Positions 54,412 to 64,000 of a stretch of DNA of 64,000 nt are shown here, one piece after another; positions within the stretch are counted from its first letter, which is position 1; every line of letters begins with the position of its first letter. The stretch spans positions 238,554-302,553 of the forward strand of contig CAIRCN010000074.1 in assembly GCA_903877135.1 (NCBI GenBank), written 5' to 3'. This DNA is from an uncultured Opitutia bacterium. Lineage in GTDB: Bacteria; Verrucomicrobiota; Verrucomicrobiia; Opitutales; Opitutaceae. The position numbers were made by a program, and so were the translations under genes. The notes below the pieces were generated by a model. It saw only the letters and a program-made list of their open reading frames with translations. It did no database searches and was not told where the DNA came from.

Positions 54412-55602
54412 TCAACCGGATCCCGTCGGACTACCGCGGCAAAGTTTTCTCCACGACGCGTAGGGCAGGCAGGCGGAGGAGAGGTTGTTCGCCACGCGCG
54501 CATAACCGTCTTCGCCAATGCACTCCCAGACGCCGTGGGCGGCAAAGTCGGCGACCAGTTCCCGCAGCAGGGCGACGCCGCAGCCGGGCGCGGCGTGCTC
54601 CAGCACCTCGGCCACCCAACCCGTGGCGGTGCCCCAGTAAGGGCCGTTTTGGAACCGCCCCGGCCCCGCCCACTCCTCGGCACCGATCAGGCGCTGCCAG
54701 AATTCCGGGAGCAGCAAGTGCCGGACCTGCCCGCGCAGGAGATAGCGCTCGCGCTTTGCGAAGAGGCTGGCGGCGATCATGTCGCGTCGGGCGTCGTCGA
54801 CCGCGCCGATGACACATGCATACGCCGATCCCCAGACATCGGCCTGCCGGCAGTCCTGGGAACCGGCGAGGAAGAGCGCTTGGTCCGGCGACCAGAACAG
54901 GTCGAGATTTTTTCGGATTTGCGCCGCCTGCTGCCGCCACGACTCCGCGTTATGCCCGAAGCGCTCGGAGAGGTCCGCCAAAATGCCACAGGCCTCGAAC
55001 CGCAGCAACGAGCAGAACAGGTGCCGGCCGGTGATGGCGATGCTGTCGGTGAAGCCATAGGCTGTGTGCGGCGCCGCGCGGTCGATCCAGACCAATCCCG
55101 TCGCGGGCTCGACGGGGACTGTGGCAAACGTCCTCGCGAGGTCGGGGAGGATTTGCGCGAGGAATGCCGGATCGCCTCCGTGCCGCGGGTGGGCGGCGCA
55201 AAGTTTTAGGAGGAACAGCGGCGAGTCTGCCGCGGGGCGTCCGCCGTGGCAGACATAGATCACCTCGCCGTCGTTGCTGATGCGCTCTGGGCACAGCCCG
55301 GCGGGTGACAGGTTTGCGATGAACAGCGCGATGATGTCGCGCACATGTTTTTTCGGGATGCACTCCGGCGCCGACTCGGCCATATAGGTGAAATCGCGCA
55401 GGTAGAGCGCCGGGTAGGTGTCACCGAAGGCGGCCGGCGTGTAGGCGGTGACGCCGAAGGGATGCGGGCGCCGGGCGTTCCGGACCAGGTGGGCAACGAG
55501 CTCCTGCAACTGGACAAACGCCGGGTCGGTGGGAGTGGAGGCGGGAGGCTTCAACAGCAGCGAAAGCTGCGGGCCAACGGACCCAACGCCAGCCGATTTC
55601 AT
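54412..55602 (-). CDS. six-hairpin glycosidase-like protein
   Basis: From Met at 55602 (MKSAGVGSVGPQL) the protein has 396 residues. Motifs FGDTYPALYLRDFTYMAESAPE, GFTDSIAITGRHLFCSLLRF, QADVWGSAYACVIGAVDDARR and FQNGPYWGTATGWVAEVLE match the (alpha/alpha)6 barrel of invertase/MGH-like glycosidases, with Asp/Glu in the expected places. There is no signal peptide. The last dozen residues (CRGSPTGSG) look like read-through. Related in fold, not closely in sequence, to the gene at 17056-18645. Confidence 0.72.
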   Translation of the reverse strand: MKSAGVGSVGPQLSLLLKPPASTPTDPAFVQLQELVAHLVRNARRPHPFGVTAYTPAAFGDTYPALYLRDFTYMAESAPECIPKKHVRDIIALFIANLSPAGLCPERISNDGEVIYVCHGGRPAADSPLFLLKLCAAHPRHGGDPAFLAQILPDLARTFATVPVEPATGLVWIDRAAPHTAYGFTDSIAITGRHLFCSLLRFEACGILADLSERFGHNAESWRQQAAQIRKNLDLFWSPDQALFLAGSQDCRQADVWGSAYACVIGAVDDARRDMIAASLFAKRERYLLRGQVRHLLLPEFWQRLIGAEEWAGPGRFQNGPYWGTATGWVAEVLEHAAPGCGVALLRELVADFAAHGVWECIGEDGYARVANNLSSACLPYASWRKLCRGSPTGSG

Positions 55603-55682
55603 GCAGGGTGGAAGCGCGCCGGGGCGGAGTCTGGTCACCGGCCTCAATACATTGCCAGTCTAGGAGGAGGAGCCGGACTGGG

Positions 55683-55741
55683 CATGTGTGAACTCGACGC
55701 ACTGCCGCTTATTTGACCCGTCAGTCGATAGTTCACACATG
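55683..55741. repeat. 12-bp inverted repeat
   Basis: CATGTGTGAACT at 55683-55694 is the exact reverse complement of AGTTCACACATG at 55730-55741, with an inner CGAC/GTCG extension and a 35-base spacer. It lies between the cytochrome gene (downstream side) and the glycosidase promoter. It could be a terminator-like cruciform, an operator, or the ends of a small element. Confidence 0.7.
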
Positions 55742-55781
55742 ACTCCCTATGGCTGGCCTTGGCGCACGTGGAACCCGACGG

Positions 55782-56750
55782 CTAGGGATCGCGGCTGGCG
55801 AGGAAGGCAACGATGGCGACCATATTGGCGTCGGTCAGGTTGGCGACCACGGGCTTCATCAGCTCGGATGCCCCTCCTTTGCGCGTGCCGCTCCGGAGGT
55901 CGACCAGCTGCCGCATCAGAAAACTGGGCGACCGTCCGGCGAGGCGAGGAATATCACCGACGTCTTTTAACTCCGTGCCGTGGCAGGTGACGCATGCCGG
56001 GGTCGTGCCGTCGCGAATCGCGGTCACCAATGCCGCGCCGCGCTGAATGCTGTCCACCGGCACGTAGGCGCGATATGGCGTCCTTGAGTCGCGATCCTCA
56101 AAGCGCTCGAAGTCCTCGGGCGTCTCGATGATCCGATTGCCGATGGGTTCGGTGCCGCCACCGGGAGCCGGGGTCAGCACCCAGCCGGATATCTTGGTTT
56201 TTGGGATCGTCGCCGTTTCGATGACATGGACATACGATGCCGGTTTCAATGCAGCGAAGTAAGCGGCCGCTGCTGCAATTTCAGTTTCGGTCAGGGCGGT
56301 AGCCCCGGTAATCATCAAGGTTTGCGGCAGACGTTTCGGTTCGGATCCGGGGCGATCGCCATGCCGGAACGCCAGGAGTTGCTGTTTGATGTAGTTGACG
56401 GGCAATCCGGCGAGACTGGCGTTCTCCGGGCGTCCGGCTCCGTTTGGCAGATGACAGTAGGCGCAAGGCAGAACGTTGGGTGCCCGTCCTCTGGCCACAA
56501 TGTCCGGCATCGCCGGGTGCTCGTCAGCGTGCCAGTCGGGGACCGGACCAGACAGGTTGGTGATTTGAGTGCGCGTGAAGGTGACGGCGCTATCCGGGAC
56601 ATGCATCGCTCGGCCGTCATCCGGCACGCGGGCGCCAAGGGGAGGATTTACCGTAAACGCCCAGCCGGGGATTTCCGCTGCCAGCGAGGACGCAGCAATG
56701 GCGAGCAAGCCGACCCAAAGTGCGAGGCAATGGGCGGGCCTGGATTCCAA
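55782..56750 (-). CDS. secreted diheme c-type cytochrome
   Basis: The 322 residues have a signal peptide (cleavage after SSLAAE). Two c-type heme sites are visible, Cys96-x-x-Cys99-His100 (LPCAYCHLPNG) and Cys253-x-x-Cys256-His257 (PACVTCHGTE), each at the start of a cytochrome-c4-like domain, with Met ligands in RLPQTLMITGA-type and ELMKPVVANL positions. Probably periplasmic electron transfer; the partner oxidase or reductase is not in this window. Confidence 0.9.
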   Translation of the reverse strand: MESRPAHCLALWVGLLAIAASSLAAEIPGWAFTVNPPLGARVPDDGRAMHVPDSAVTFTRTQITNLSGPVPDWHADEHPAMPDIVARGRAPNVLPCAYCHLPNGAGRPENASLAGLPVNYIKQQLLAFRHGDRPGSEPKRLPQTLMITGATALTETEIAAAAAYFAALKPASYVHVIETATIPKTKISGWVLTPAPGGGTEPIGNRIIETPEDFERFEDRDSRTPYRAYVPVDSIQRGAALVTAIRDGTTPACVTCHGTELKDVGDIPRLAGRSPSFLMRQLVDLRSGTRKGGASELMKPVVANLTDANMVAIVAFLASRDP

Positions 56751-56796
56751 AGGCGGTCAGGGAAATTGGCAGATTGTAGCGAAACAGACTACAGAC

Positions 56797-59133
<2,337 letters not shown>

Positions 59134-59309
59134 TCAAAGGCAATTGCAGCGCGTTCCTTGCGCTTCGCTGGGCGGCGGGGGGAGAAAGCACCAATTTCCA
59201 AGCGCCAACATCCAAGGAAGGGGCAGGCACCAAGCGGACAATACAAGGCAACGCGGCGGGGGAAGTTTTCCGGTCTTGTCACCGGGCGGTAACGGGCTGT
59301 CCTTTTCGT

Positions 59310-60833
59310 ATGGCTCTCTTCATCGGCATCGACTCAGGCACACAGAGCGTCAAGGCGGTGGGCCTCGACATCGAGGCGCGCAAGGTGATCGCAGAAGCGC
59401 GGGCGCCGCACCGGTTGATCGCGGGGTTGCCGGTCGGGCACATGGAGCAGCATCCACAGGAGTGGGCGGCGGCCATGGATGCGGTGATCGTGGGGGTGGT
59501 CGACCAGATCGGACCCGAGGCGGCGGGGCGGGTGCGGGGCATCGGCGTTTCGGGTCAGCAGCACGGGTTCGTGCCGCTCGATGCCGCGGGTGAAGTGATC
59601 CGTCCGGCGAAGCTGTGGTGCGACACGAGCACGACGGCGGAGTGCGCGTTCCTCACGAAGAAACTCGGCGGAACGAAGGCAGCGGTCCGCAGGACGGGCA
59701 ATCTGTTTCTGCCGGGATTTACGGCACCGAAAATCCTCTGGCTGAAGCGGCACGAACCGGTGAATTTCAGGAAACTCCGGCACGTGCTGTTACCCCACGA
59801 CTATCTGAATTTCCACCTGACGGGGAATTATTTCATGGAGTGTGGCGATGCGTCGGGCACCGCGCTCATGGATGTGCGCAAGCGGACTTGGTCGGCGGAG
59901 GCGGTGAGCGCGATTGACCGGAATCTGGCGGACTGGCTGCCGGAGCTGTCGGCGTCGCACGAGGCGGCGGGGACGTTGCGGTCGGGGCTGGCGGCGAAAT
60001 ACGGGCTGTCGGCGGACGTGGTGGTGAGCGCGGGCGGCGGCGACAACATGATGGGTGCCATCGGCACGGGCAACGTCACGCCTGGGGTGGTGACGGCGAG
60101 CTTTGGGACTAGCGGGACCATCTACGCTTTCGCCAAGACGCCGGTGGTGGATCCGCAGGGGGAGATCGCGGCGTTTTGTTCGTCGAGCGGCGGTTGGCTA
60201 CCGCTGCTGTGCACGATGAACGTGACGACGGTGACGGAGCAGATGCGGGGGCTTTTCGGCTACGATCACGCTCGACTGGCCGAGGCGATTGCGGCCACGC
60301 CGGCGGGGGCGGGCGGGTTGGTGCTGCTGCCTTACCTGGCGGGCGAGCGCACGCCGAACGTGCCGGACGGCTCGGGCGTGCTGTTGGGGTTAAACGAGAA
60401 AAATTTCAGTGCGCCGCACCTTGCCCGCGCGGCGATGGAGGGCGCGACGATGGGGATGAACTACGGGCTGCGCCGGCTGGCCGCGCTGGGCGTGAAGGCG
60501 AAGGAAATCCGCGTGACGGGCGGCGGGGCGAAATCGCCGGTCTGGCGGCAGATCATGGCGGACATTTTTGGCGTGCCGGTCGTCGCGATGGTGGAGGACG
60601 AGGGGGCGGCGCTCGGCGGGGCGTTGCAGGCGGCGTGGTGCGTCGCGCGGCGCGAGGGCAACCGGAAGGCGAAGCTGACGGACTTCACGACGGGCGTGGT
60701 GGCGCTCGACGAGAGCACGCGGTGTGTACCGAGCCGGGCGAACGTGGCGTGCTATCGTGAACTCCAGTCGGTGCAGGACAAGCTGAGCTTGGCGCTGCGC
60801 GAGGTGTTCGTGGCGCAGCGGCGTCTGGCGTGA
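59310..60833 (+). CDS. xylB: xylulokinase
   Basis: ATG 59310 (MALFIGIDSGTQSVKAV) gives 507 residues of the FGGY carbohydrate-kinase family. Motifs are GIDSGTQSVK (phosphate-1), GHMEQHPQEW, ISGQQHGFVPLD, KLWCDTSTTAEC, and VVSAGGGDNMMGAIGTGNVTPG with catalytic-side Asp, then IRVTGGGAKSPVWRQIMADIFG. It phosphorylates D-xylulose to xylulose-5-phosphate for the pentose pathway. The GHMEQHP and GQQHG motifs favour xylulokinase over glycerol or gluconate kinase, and xylA is nearby. Confidence 0.93.
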   Translation: MALFIGIDSGTQSVKAVGLDIEARKVIAEARAPHRLIAGLPVGHMEQHPQEWAAAMDAVIVGVVDQIGPEAAGRVRGIGVSGQQHGFVPLDAAGEVIRPAKLWCDTSTTAECAFLTKKLGGTKAAVRRTGNLFLPGFTAPKILWLKRHEPVNFRKLRHVLLPHDYLNFHLTGNYFMECGDASGTALMDVRKRTWSAEAVSAIDRNLADWLPELSASHEAAGTLRSGLAAKYGLSADVVVSAGGGDNMMGAIGTGNVTPGVVTASFGTSGTIYAFAKTPVVDPQGEIAAFCSSSGGWLPLLCTMNVTTVTEQMRGLFGYDHARLAEAIAATPAGAGGLVLLPYLAGERTPNVPDGSGVLLGLNEKNFSAPHLARAAMEGATMGMNYGLRRLAALGVKAKEIRVTGGGAKSPVWRQIMADIFGVPVVAMVEDEGAALGGALQAAWCVARREGNRKAKLTDFTTGVVALDESTRCVPSRANVACYRELQSVQDKLSLALREVFVAQRRLA

Positions 60834-60848
60834 GGGAGCGTGCGCACG

Positions 60849-60978
60849 GGATCGCTTCGTCGCTGCAGTTTTCGCAATGGACTTGTAGCGTTTGTCATTG
60901 CGAGCCCGGGCCGCCGGGCGTGGCAATCCGGCAAGCATTGCAGATGGATGGCCGCGTCGCTTCGCTCCTCGCCATGAC
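60849..60978. repeat. palindromic dispersed-repeat-like element
   Basis: GTCATTGCGAG (60894) and CTCGCCATGAC (60968) form near-perfect terminal inverted repeats of an 85-bp element whose interior (GGCAATCC ... GGATGG, GCGTCGCTTCGCTCCTCGC) matches the general look of the GTCATTGCGAG...CTCGCAATGAC repeats seen in many bacterial genomes. A partial second half-copy (GATCGCTTCGTCGCTGCAG, then TCGCAATGGAC) lies just upstream (60849-60881). It sits between convergent xylB and the sigma gene. Confidence 0.75.
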
Positions 60979-61030
60979 AAGGGAAAAACAGGAAGCGTCC
61001 GCGAGCGGGCTGCCTACGCCGAGAGCATGC

Positions 61031-62092
61031 TCAGTTCCTGCCGGCTTTGGCGGGCTTGCGGGACTTCGACTCGATAAACTCGCGGATGATGTGCATCCGC
61101 TGGCGGGAGCGGTCTTCCTCCTCAATTTCATCCTGCGTGCGGATTGCTTCGTGCTTGGCCATGGCGCGGCGCATCTTGGAGAGGGCGAGGTATTCGAGCT
61201 GGCGGATGCGTTCACGGGTGACCCGGAATTTATGGCCGACCTCCTCGAGCGTGAGTTCGTCCCGACCGTCGAGACCGAAACGCAGGCGGATGATCTCGGC
61301 CTCGCGCTCGTCGAGGGAGGCGACCATCGCATGCAGGTCGGAGTTACGATTCTTGTCGCTGAGACCGTCGTAAGGGCTGACGGCGTTGTCGTCGCCGACG
61401 ATTTCACCGAAGGTCGCCGAGTCGCCGGCTTCGCCAACGGGCGCGTCGAGCGAGGCGGGGCGGACGCTGACGGACTTGAGATGGGCGACTTTGCTGGTAG
61501 GGATCTGGAGCTCGATGGCCAACTCTTCGTCGGTCGGCTCGCGGCCGAGTTCCTCGGTGAGCGCCATCGCGGTGCGCCGCATTTTCGAGATTTTGTCCAC
61601 GAGGTGGACGGGCAGGCGGATCGTCTTCGACTGGTTGGCGAGGGCGCGCTTGATCGACTGCTTGATCCACCAAGCGGCGTAAGTGGAAAGTTTGCCACCT
61701 TTGCGTGGATCGAAACGTTCCACCGCTTTGATGAGACCGATGTTGCCCTCGCTGATGAGGTCGAGGAGCGGGAGGCCGAAATCCTTGTAGTCCATCGCGA
61801 TTTTGACCACCAGGCGGAGGTTGGCCTTGATCATGTGGTCGCGGGCGGCCTTGTCGCCGCGGCGGATACGCTTTGCGAGGACGATTTCCTCCGCAATGGT
61901 CAGGAGGGCGGTTTTGCCGATTTCCTGGAGGTAGAGCTGAAGGTTGCTGCGCTCAAGCGGGGCCGCAGGCTCACTCGGCGCACGTTCGTGCCGCTCGAGA
62001 AAAGAGGGCGGGGCGTCGGGGAGTTCAGGGCGGTTCGCGGCAGGGGCGTAGAGTTCAGCAGTGCCTGAGAGCGAGTAAGATTGGTCGGTCAT
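61031..62092 (-). CDS. sigma-70 family RNA polymerase sigma factor (RpoD/RpoS-like)
   Basis: The protein has 353 residues. Region 1.2 (LQLYLQEIGKTALLT), region 2 (DLISEGNIGLIKAVERFDP and STYAAWWIKQSIKRAL), region 3 and region 4.2 (TLEEVGHKFRVTRERIRQLE) are all present. Region 1.1 and the long non-conserved insert of E. coli RpoD are absent, as in SigA-short or group-2 sigma factors. About 40 residues follow region 4 (AIRTQDEIEEEDRSRQRMHII), highly charged and unusual. It may be the housekeeping factor of this lineage or an alternative group-2 factor; the sequence alone cannot decide. Confidence 0.93.
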   Translation of the reverse strand: MTDQSYSLSGTAELYAPAANRPELPDAPPSFLERHERAPSEPAAPLERSNLQLYLQEIGKTALLTIAEEIVLAKRIRRGDKAARDHMIKANLRLVVKIAMDYKDFGLPLLDLISEGNIGLIKAVERFDPRKGGKLSTYAAWWIKQSIKRALANQSKTIRLPVHLVDKISKMRRTAMALTEELGREPTDEELAIELQIPTSKVAHLKSVSVRPASLDAPVGEAGDSATFGEIVGDDNAVSPYDGLSDKNRNSDLHAMVASLDEREAEIIRLRFGLDGRDELTLEEVGHKFRVTRERIRQLEYLALSKMRRAMAKHEAIRTQDEIEEEDRSRQRMHIIREFIESKSRKPAKAGRN

Positions 62093-62124
62093 GTTGTCTC
62101 TTGTTTAGTATAGACGCTGAATAC

Positions 62125-62142
62125 GGTGGTTTGTTCACCACC
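62125..62142 (-). promoter_or_regulatory. small palindrome upstream of the sigma gene
   Basis: GGTGGT-TTGTTC-ACCACC lies about 33-50 bases before the sigma-factor ATG and could be an operator or a leader hairpin. Only the symmetry supports it. Confidence 0.35.
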
Positions 62143-62244
62143 AGTAGCTAGACTTGTTCCAGATAGCACTGAGACGGAGGAAATCTTTCGCCGTGCGGAT
62201 TCGGCGCACAGCAGGCCTGGTTTTTGGCAACGTGACCGCGAAAC

Positions 62245-62261
62245 TGCGCCAAGGTGGCGCA
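62245..62261 (-). terminator. possible terminator after trpE
   Basis: TGCGCCA-CCT-TGGCGCA (7-bp stem) 28 bases past the trpE stop, followed on the minus strand by GTTT. Short T-tract, so efficiency is uncertain. Confidence 0.5.
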
Positions 62262-62289
62262 TTTTAGAGGAAAGGCGGAGGTTGATCGC

Positions 62290-63771
62290 TCAGAACTGTT
62301 CGGCCATCGCAACGGCCTTGAAGAGCGCCGAGGCCTTGTTGATGGTCTCTAGGTATTCGTCGGCTGGTAAGGAATCTGCCACCCAGCCACCGCCGGCTTG
62401 GATGTAAACCTGGCCGTCCTTCAACAGGGCGGTGCGCAGCATGATGCAGGTGTCCATGTTGCCGTCGTAGCCAATGTAGCCGAGGGCGCCAGCGTAGAAT
62501 CCGCGCTGGAGCTGCTCGATCTGGGCGATGATCTGCATGGCGCGTATCTTCGGGGCGCCACTGACGGTGCCGGCGGGGAAAGTGGCGCGCATAAGGTCGT
62601 AGGCGTTCTTATCAGGCGCGATGCGGCCCTCGACCTGCGAAACGATGTGCATGACGTGCGAATAGCGCTCCACGGTCATGAAGTCAGGCACGGTGACGCT
62701 GCCGAACTGGCAGACCCGGCCGATGTCGTTGCGGGCGAGATCGACCAGCATGAGGTGCTCGGCCTTTTCCTTGGCGTCGGCGAGGAGTTCCTTTTCGAGG
62801 GCAGCATCGGCTGCGGCGGTGGCACCGCGCTGGCGGGTGCCGGCGATGGGGCGGATCTCGACGCGGCCGTCGGTGAGGCGCACATGCACCTCGGGCGAGG
62901 CGCCGATGAGGGAAAAATCGCCGGTCTCGAGGATGAACATGTAGGGCGACGGGTTCACGGTGCGCAGCGCGCGGTAGAGGTCGAGCGGCGAGCGCGCGAA
63001 CGGCTTGGAGAAACGCTGGGCACCGACGACTTGGATGATGTCGCCGGCGCGGATGAACTCCTTCGAGTCCGCCACGCATTGCTCGAAGCGTTCACGGGTG
63101 AAATTGCCCGGCGGGACGGTGATAGAGCCGGGTTCGACGAGCGGAGCGGGTGCGAGTTCGCGCGGGTGCTGGAGGATGGCGTAGAGCTGGTGGAGCTCGG
63201 CGACGGCGGCGGCGTAGGCGGCCGCGGCATCGCCGCGGACATGGGCGTTGACGCAGAGGCGGAGGGTTTGCTTGGCGCGGTCGAAGATCAGCAGCGAATC
63301 CGACAGCATGAAATAGAGCAGGGGCACGCCCAGTTCGTCAGCCGCGGGCACCGGCACGGTGGGCTCGATGCGCGAGATGTATTCGTAGCCGACGAAGCCC
63401 ACGGCGCCGCCGGTGAAGCGCGGCAGACCGGGGAGGATCACGGGGTGGAATCCGCGCATTTCAGCCTCGATCAGCGTGAGCGGGTCGGCCGGCGTTGGGA
63501 TGGTCTGGCTCGGCTGGCCGGGCACGCGGATTTCGGTCGTGGCGGGACCGCAGATGTAGATCTTGCGCGGGCGGCAGCCGATGAAGCTGTAGCGCGAGAG
63601 CTGTTCGCCGCCTTCGACCGACTCAAGCAGATAGGACGGACCGGAGTTTTTCAGCTTGGCATACGCCGAGACAGGCGTCTCGAAGTCGGCCATGAGGTCG
63701 GTGCAGACCGGGATCACGTTGCCTTGCTGGGCGAGCGTGAGAAAGGCGTCCTTGCTCGGATGGATGTTCAT
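62290..63771 (-). CDS. trpE: anthranilate synthase component I
   Basis: Start at MNIHPSKDAFLTL (63771) gives 493 residues. The tryptophan-feedback motif is present in SYLLESVEGGEQLSRYSFIG, followed by the chorismate-binding catalytic domain: EIRPIAGTRQRG, DAKEKAEHLMLVDLARND, VERYSHVMHIVSQVEG and the C-terminal FPAGTVSGAPKIRAMQII. It converts chorismate plus ammonia/glutamine to anthranilate. No trpG or other trp genes follow in the window, and no leader peptide was found in the 78-base gap to glmS. Confidence 0.96.
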   Translation of the reverse strand: MNIHPSKDAFLTLAQQGNVIPVCTDLMADFETPVSAYAKLKNSGPSYLLESVEGGEQLSRYSFIGCRPRKIYICGPATTEIRVPGQPSQTIPTPADPLTLIEAEMRGFHPVILPGLPRFTGGAVGFVGYEYISRIEPTVPVPAADELGVPLLYFMLSDSLLIFDRAKQTLRLCVNAHVRGDAAAAYAAAVAELHQLYAILQHPRELAPAPLVEPGSITVPPGNFTRERFEQCVADSKEFIRAGDIIQVVGAQRFSKPFARSPLDLYRALRTVNPSPYMFILETGDFSLIGASPEVHVRLTDGRVEIRPIAGTRQRGATAAADAALEKELLADAKEKAEHLMLVDLARNDIGRVCQFGSVTVPDFMTVERYSHVMHIVSQVEGRIAPDKNAYDLMRATFPAGTVSGAPKIRAMQIIAQIEQLQRGFYAGALGYIGYDGNMDTCIMLRTALLKDGQVYIQAGGGWVADSLPADEYLETINKASALFKAVAMAEQF

Positions 63772-63849
63772 CGTCGGAGGTGGGCTTATGCGTGGCGGTT
63801 CGCCGCCGGGCAAGGCGAATGCGGGCCGGCGACGACGGCCGCGAGCAAC

Positions 63850-64000
63850 CTACTCGACAGTGACGGACTTGGCGAGGTTGCGGGGCTTGTCCACGTCGCA
63901 GCCGCGCTCGACGGCAATGTAGTAGCTGAGGAGCTGCACGGGGATGGCGGCGACGATGGGCAAAACCGCTTCGTGGCACTCGGGAATGGTGATGACTTCG
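63850..64000 (-). CDS. glmS: glucosamine--fructose-6-phosphate aminotransferase, C-terminal end (5' part outside window)
   Basis: Only the last 50 residues are in the window. They read [18 protein letters not shown], then [20 protein letters not shown] and a stop, which is the invariant C-terminus of GlmS (SIS isomerase domain). It makes glucosamine-6-phosphate for peptidoglycan and LPS. It lies 78 bases upstream of trpE on the same strand. Confidence 0.95.
   Translation of the reverse strand, partial: EVITIPECHEAVLPIVAAIPVQLLSYYIAVERGCDVDKPRNLAKSVTVE

Overview
The window is a GC-rich chromosomal segment whose gene content fits the Verrucomicrobiota, most likely Opitutaceae: a monomeric NADP isocitrate dehydrogenase, FabV, an exosortase fused to EpsI, SdrB-type secreted proteins, and many glycoside hydrolases (GH38, GH29, six-hairpin types) beside xylose isomerase and xylulokinase. 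The taxon is inferred from family composition only. I see no rRNA, CRISPR array, intact transposase or prophage. Most genes look vertically inherited. The accessory-looking parts are about 0.8-13 kb, 14.4-15 kb, 19.4-23 kb and 53.6-55.8 kb.

Layout. 0-7 kb: the 3' end of a UDP-glucose dehydrogenase gene, a 1319-residue secreted SdrB-repeat protein with a cysteine-rich tail, and a subtilisin-like protease. 6.7-12.5 kb (minus strand): dtd, fabV, an RskA-C-like protein, then a compact exosortase operon (TPR/zinc-knuckle membrane protein, exosortase-EpsI fusion, and a 30-codon membrane peptide that standard ORF callers would miss). 12.6-19.4 kb: a small CBM-like protein, a DUF374 acyltransferase, an Ada-AraC-AlkA fusion overlapping ogt, a six-hairpin glycosidase and a DTW-domain tRNA modification enzyme. 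19.5-24 kb: a decayed locus with a glyoxalase-family pseudogene abutting a truncated sensor remnant, followed by an outer-membrane barrel and a heme-c chemoreceptor.

24-30 kb: core genes ffh, gpmI and rpsA. 30-37 kb: secreted proteins of unknown role, a GH38 alpha-mannosidase and a Tat-exported Gfo/Idh oxidoreductase. 37.5-46 kb: ilvB, a YmdB-family phosphoesterase, accA, a YceI protein, queA, tRNA-Thr(CGT), a single-domain response regulator, an SDR and thpR. 45.7-54 kb: an M14 carboxypeptidase followed by a POT peptide transporter (plausibly peptide scavenging), xylA, a GH29 fucosidase and a GNAT. 54.4-64 kb: another six-hairpin enzyme, a diheme cytochrome c, icd, xylB, a palindromic repeat element, a sigma-70 gene, trpE and the 3' end of glmS.

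Two cross-cutting observations. Nearly all start codons I inspected lack a Shine-Dalgarno sequence, and several follow a pyrimidine-rich stretch instead. Many long ORFs antisense to real genes are only a by-product of high GC. The most system-like novelty candidate is the exosortase operon with its tiny membrane peptide and zinc-knuckle/TPR partner. The SdrB protein with its cysteine-rich C-terminus beside a subtilase comes next.
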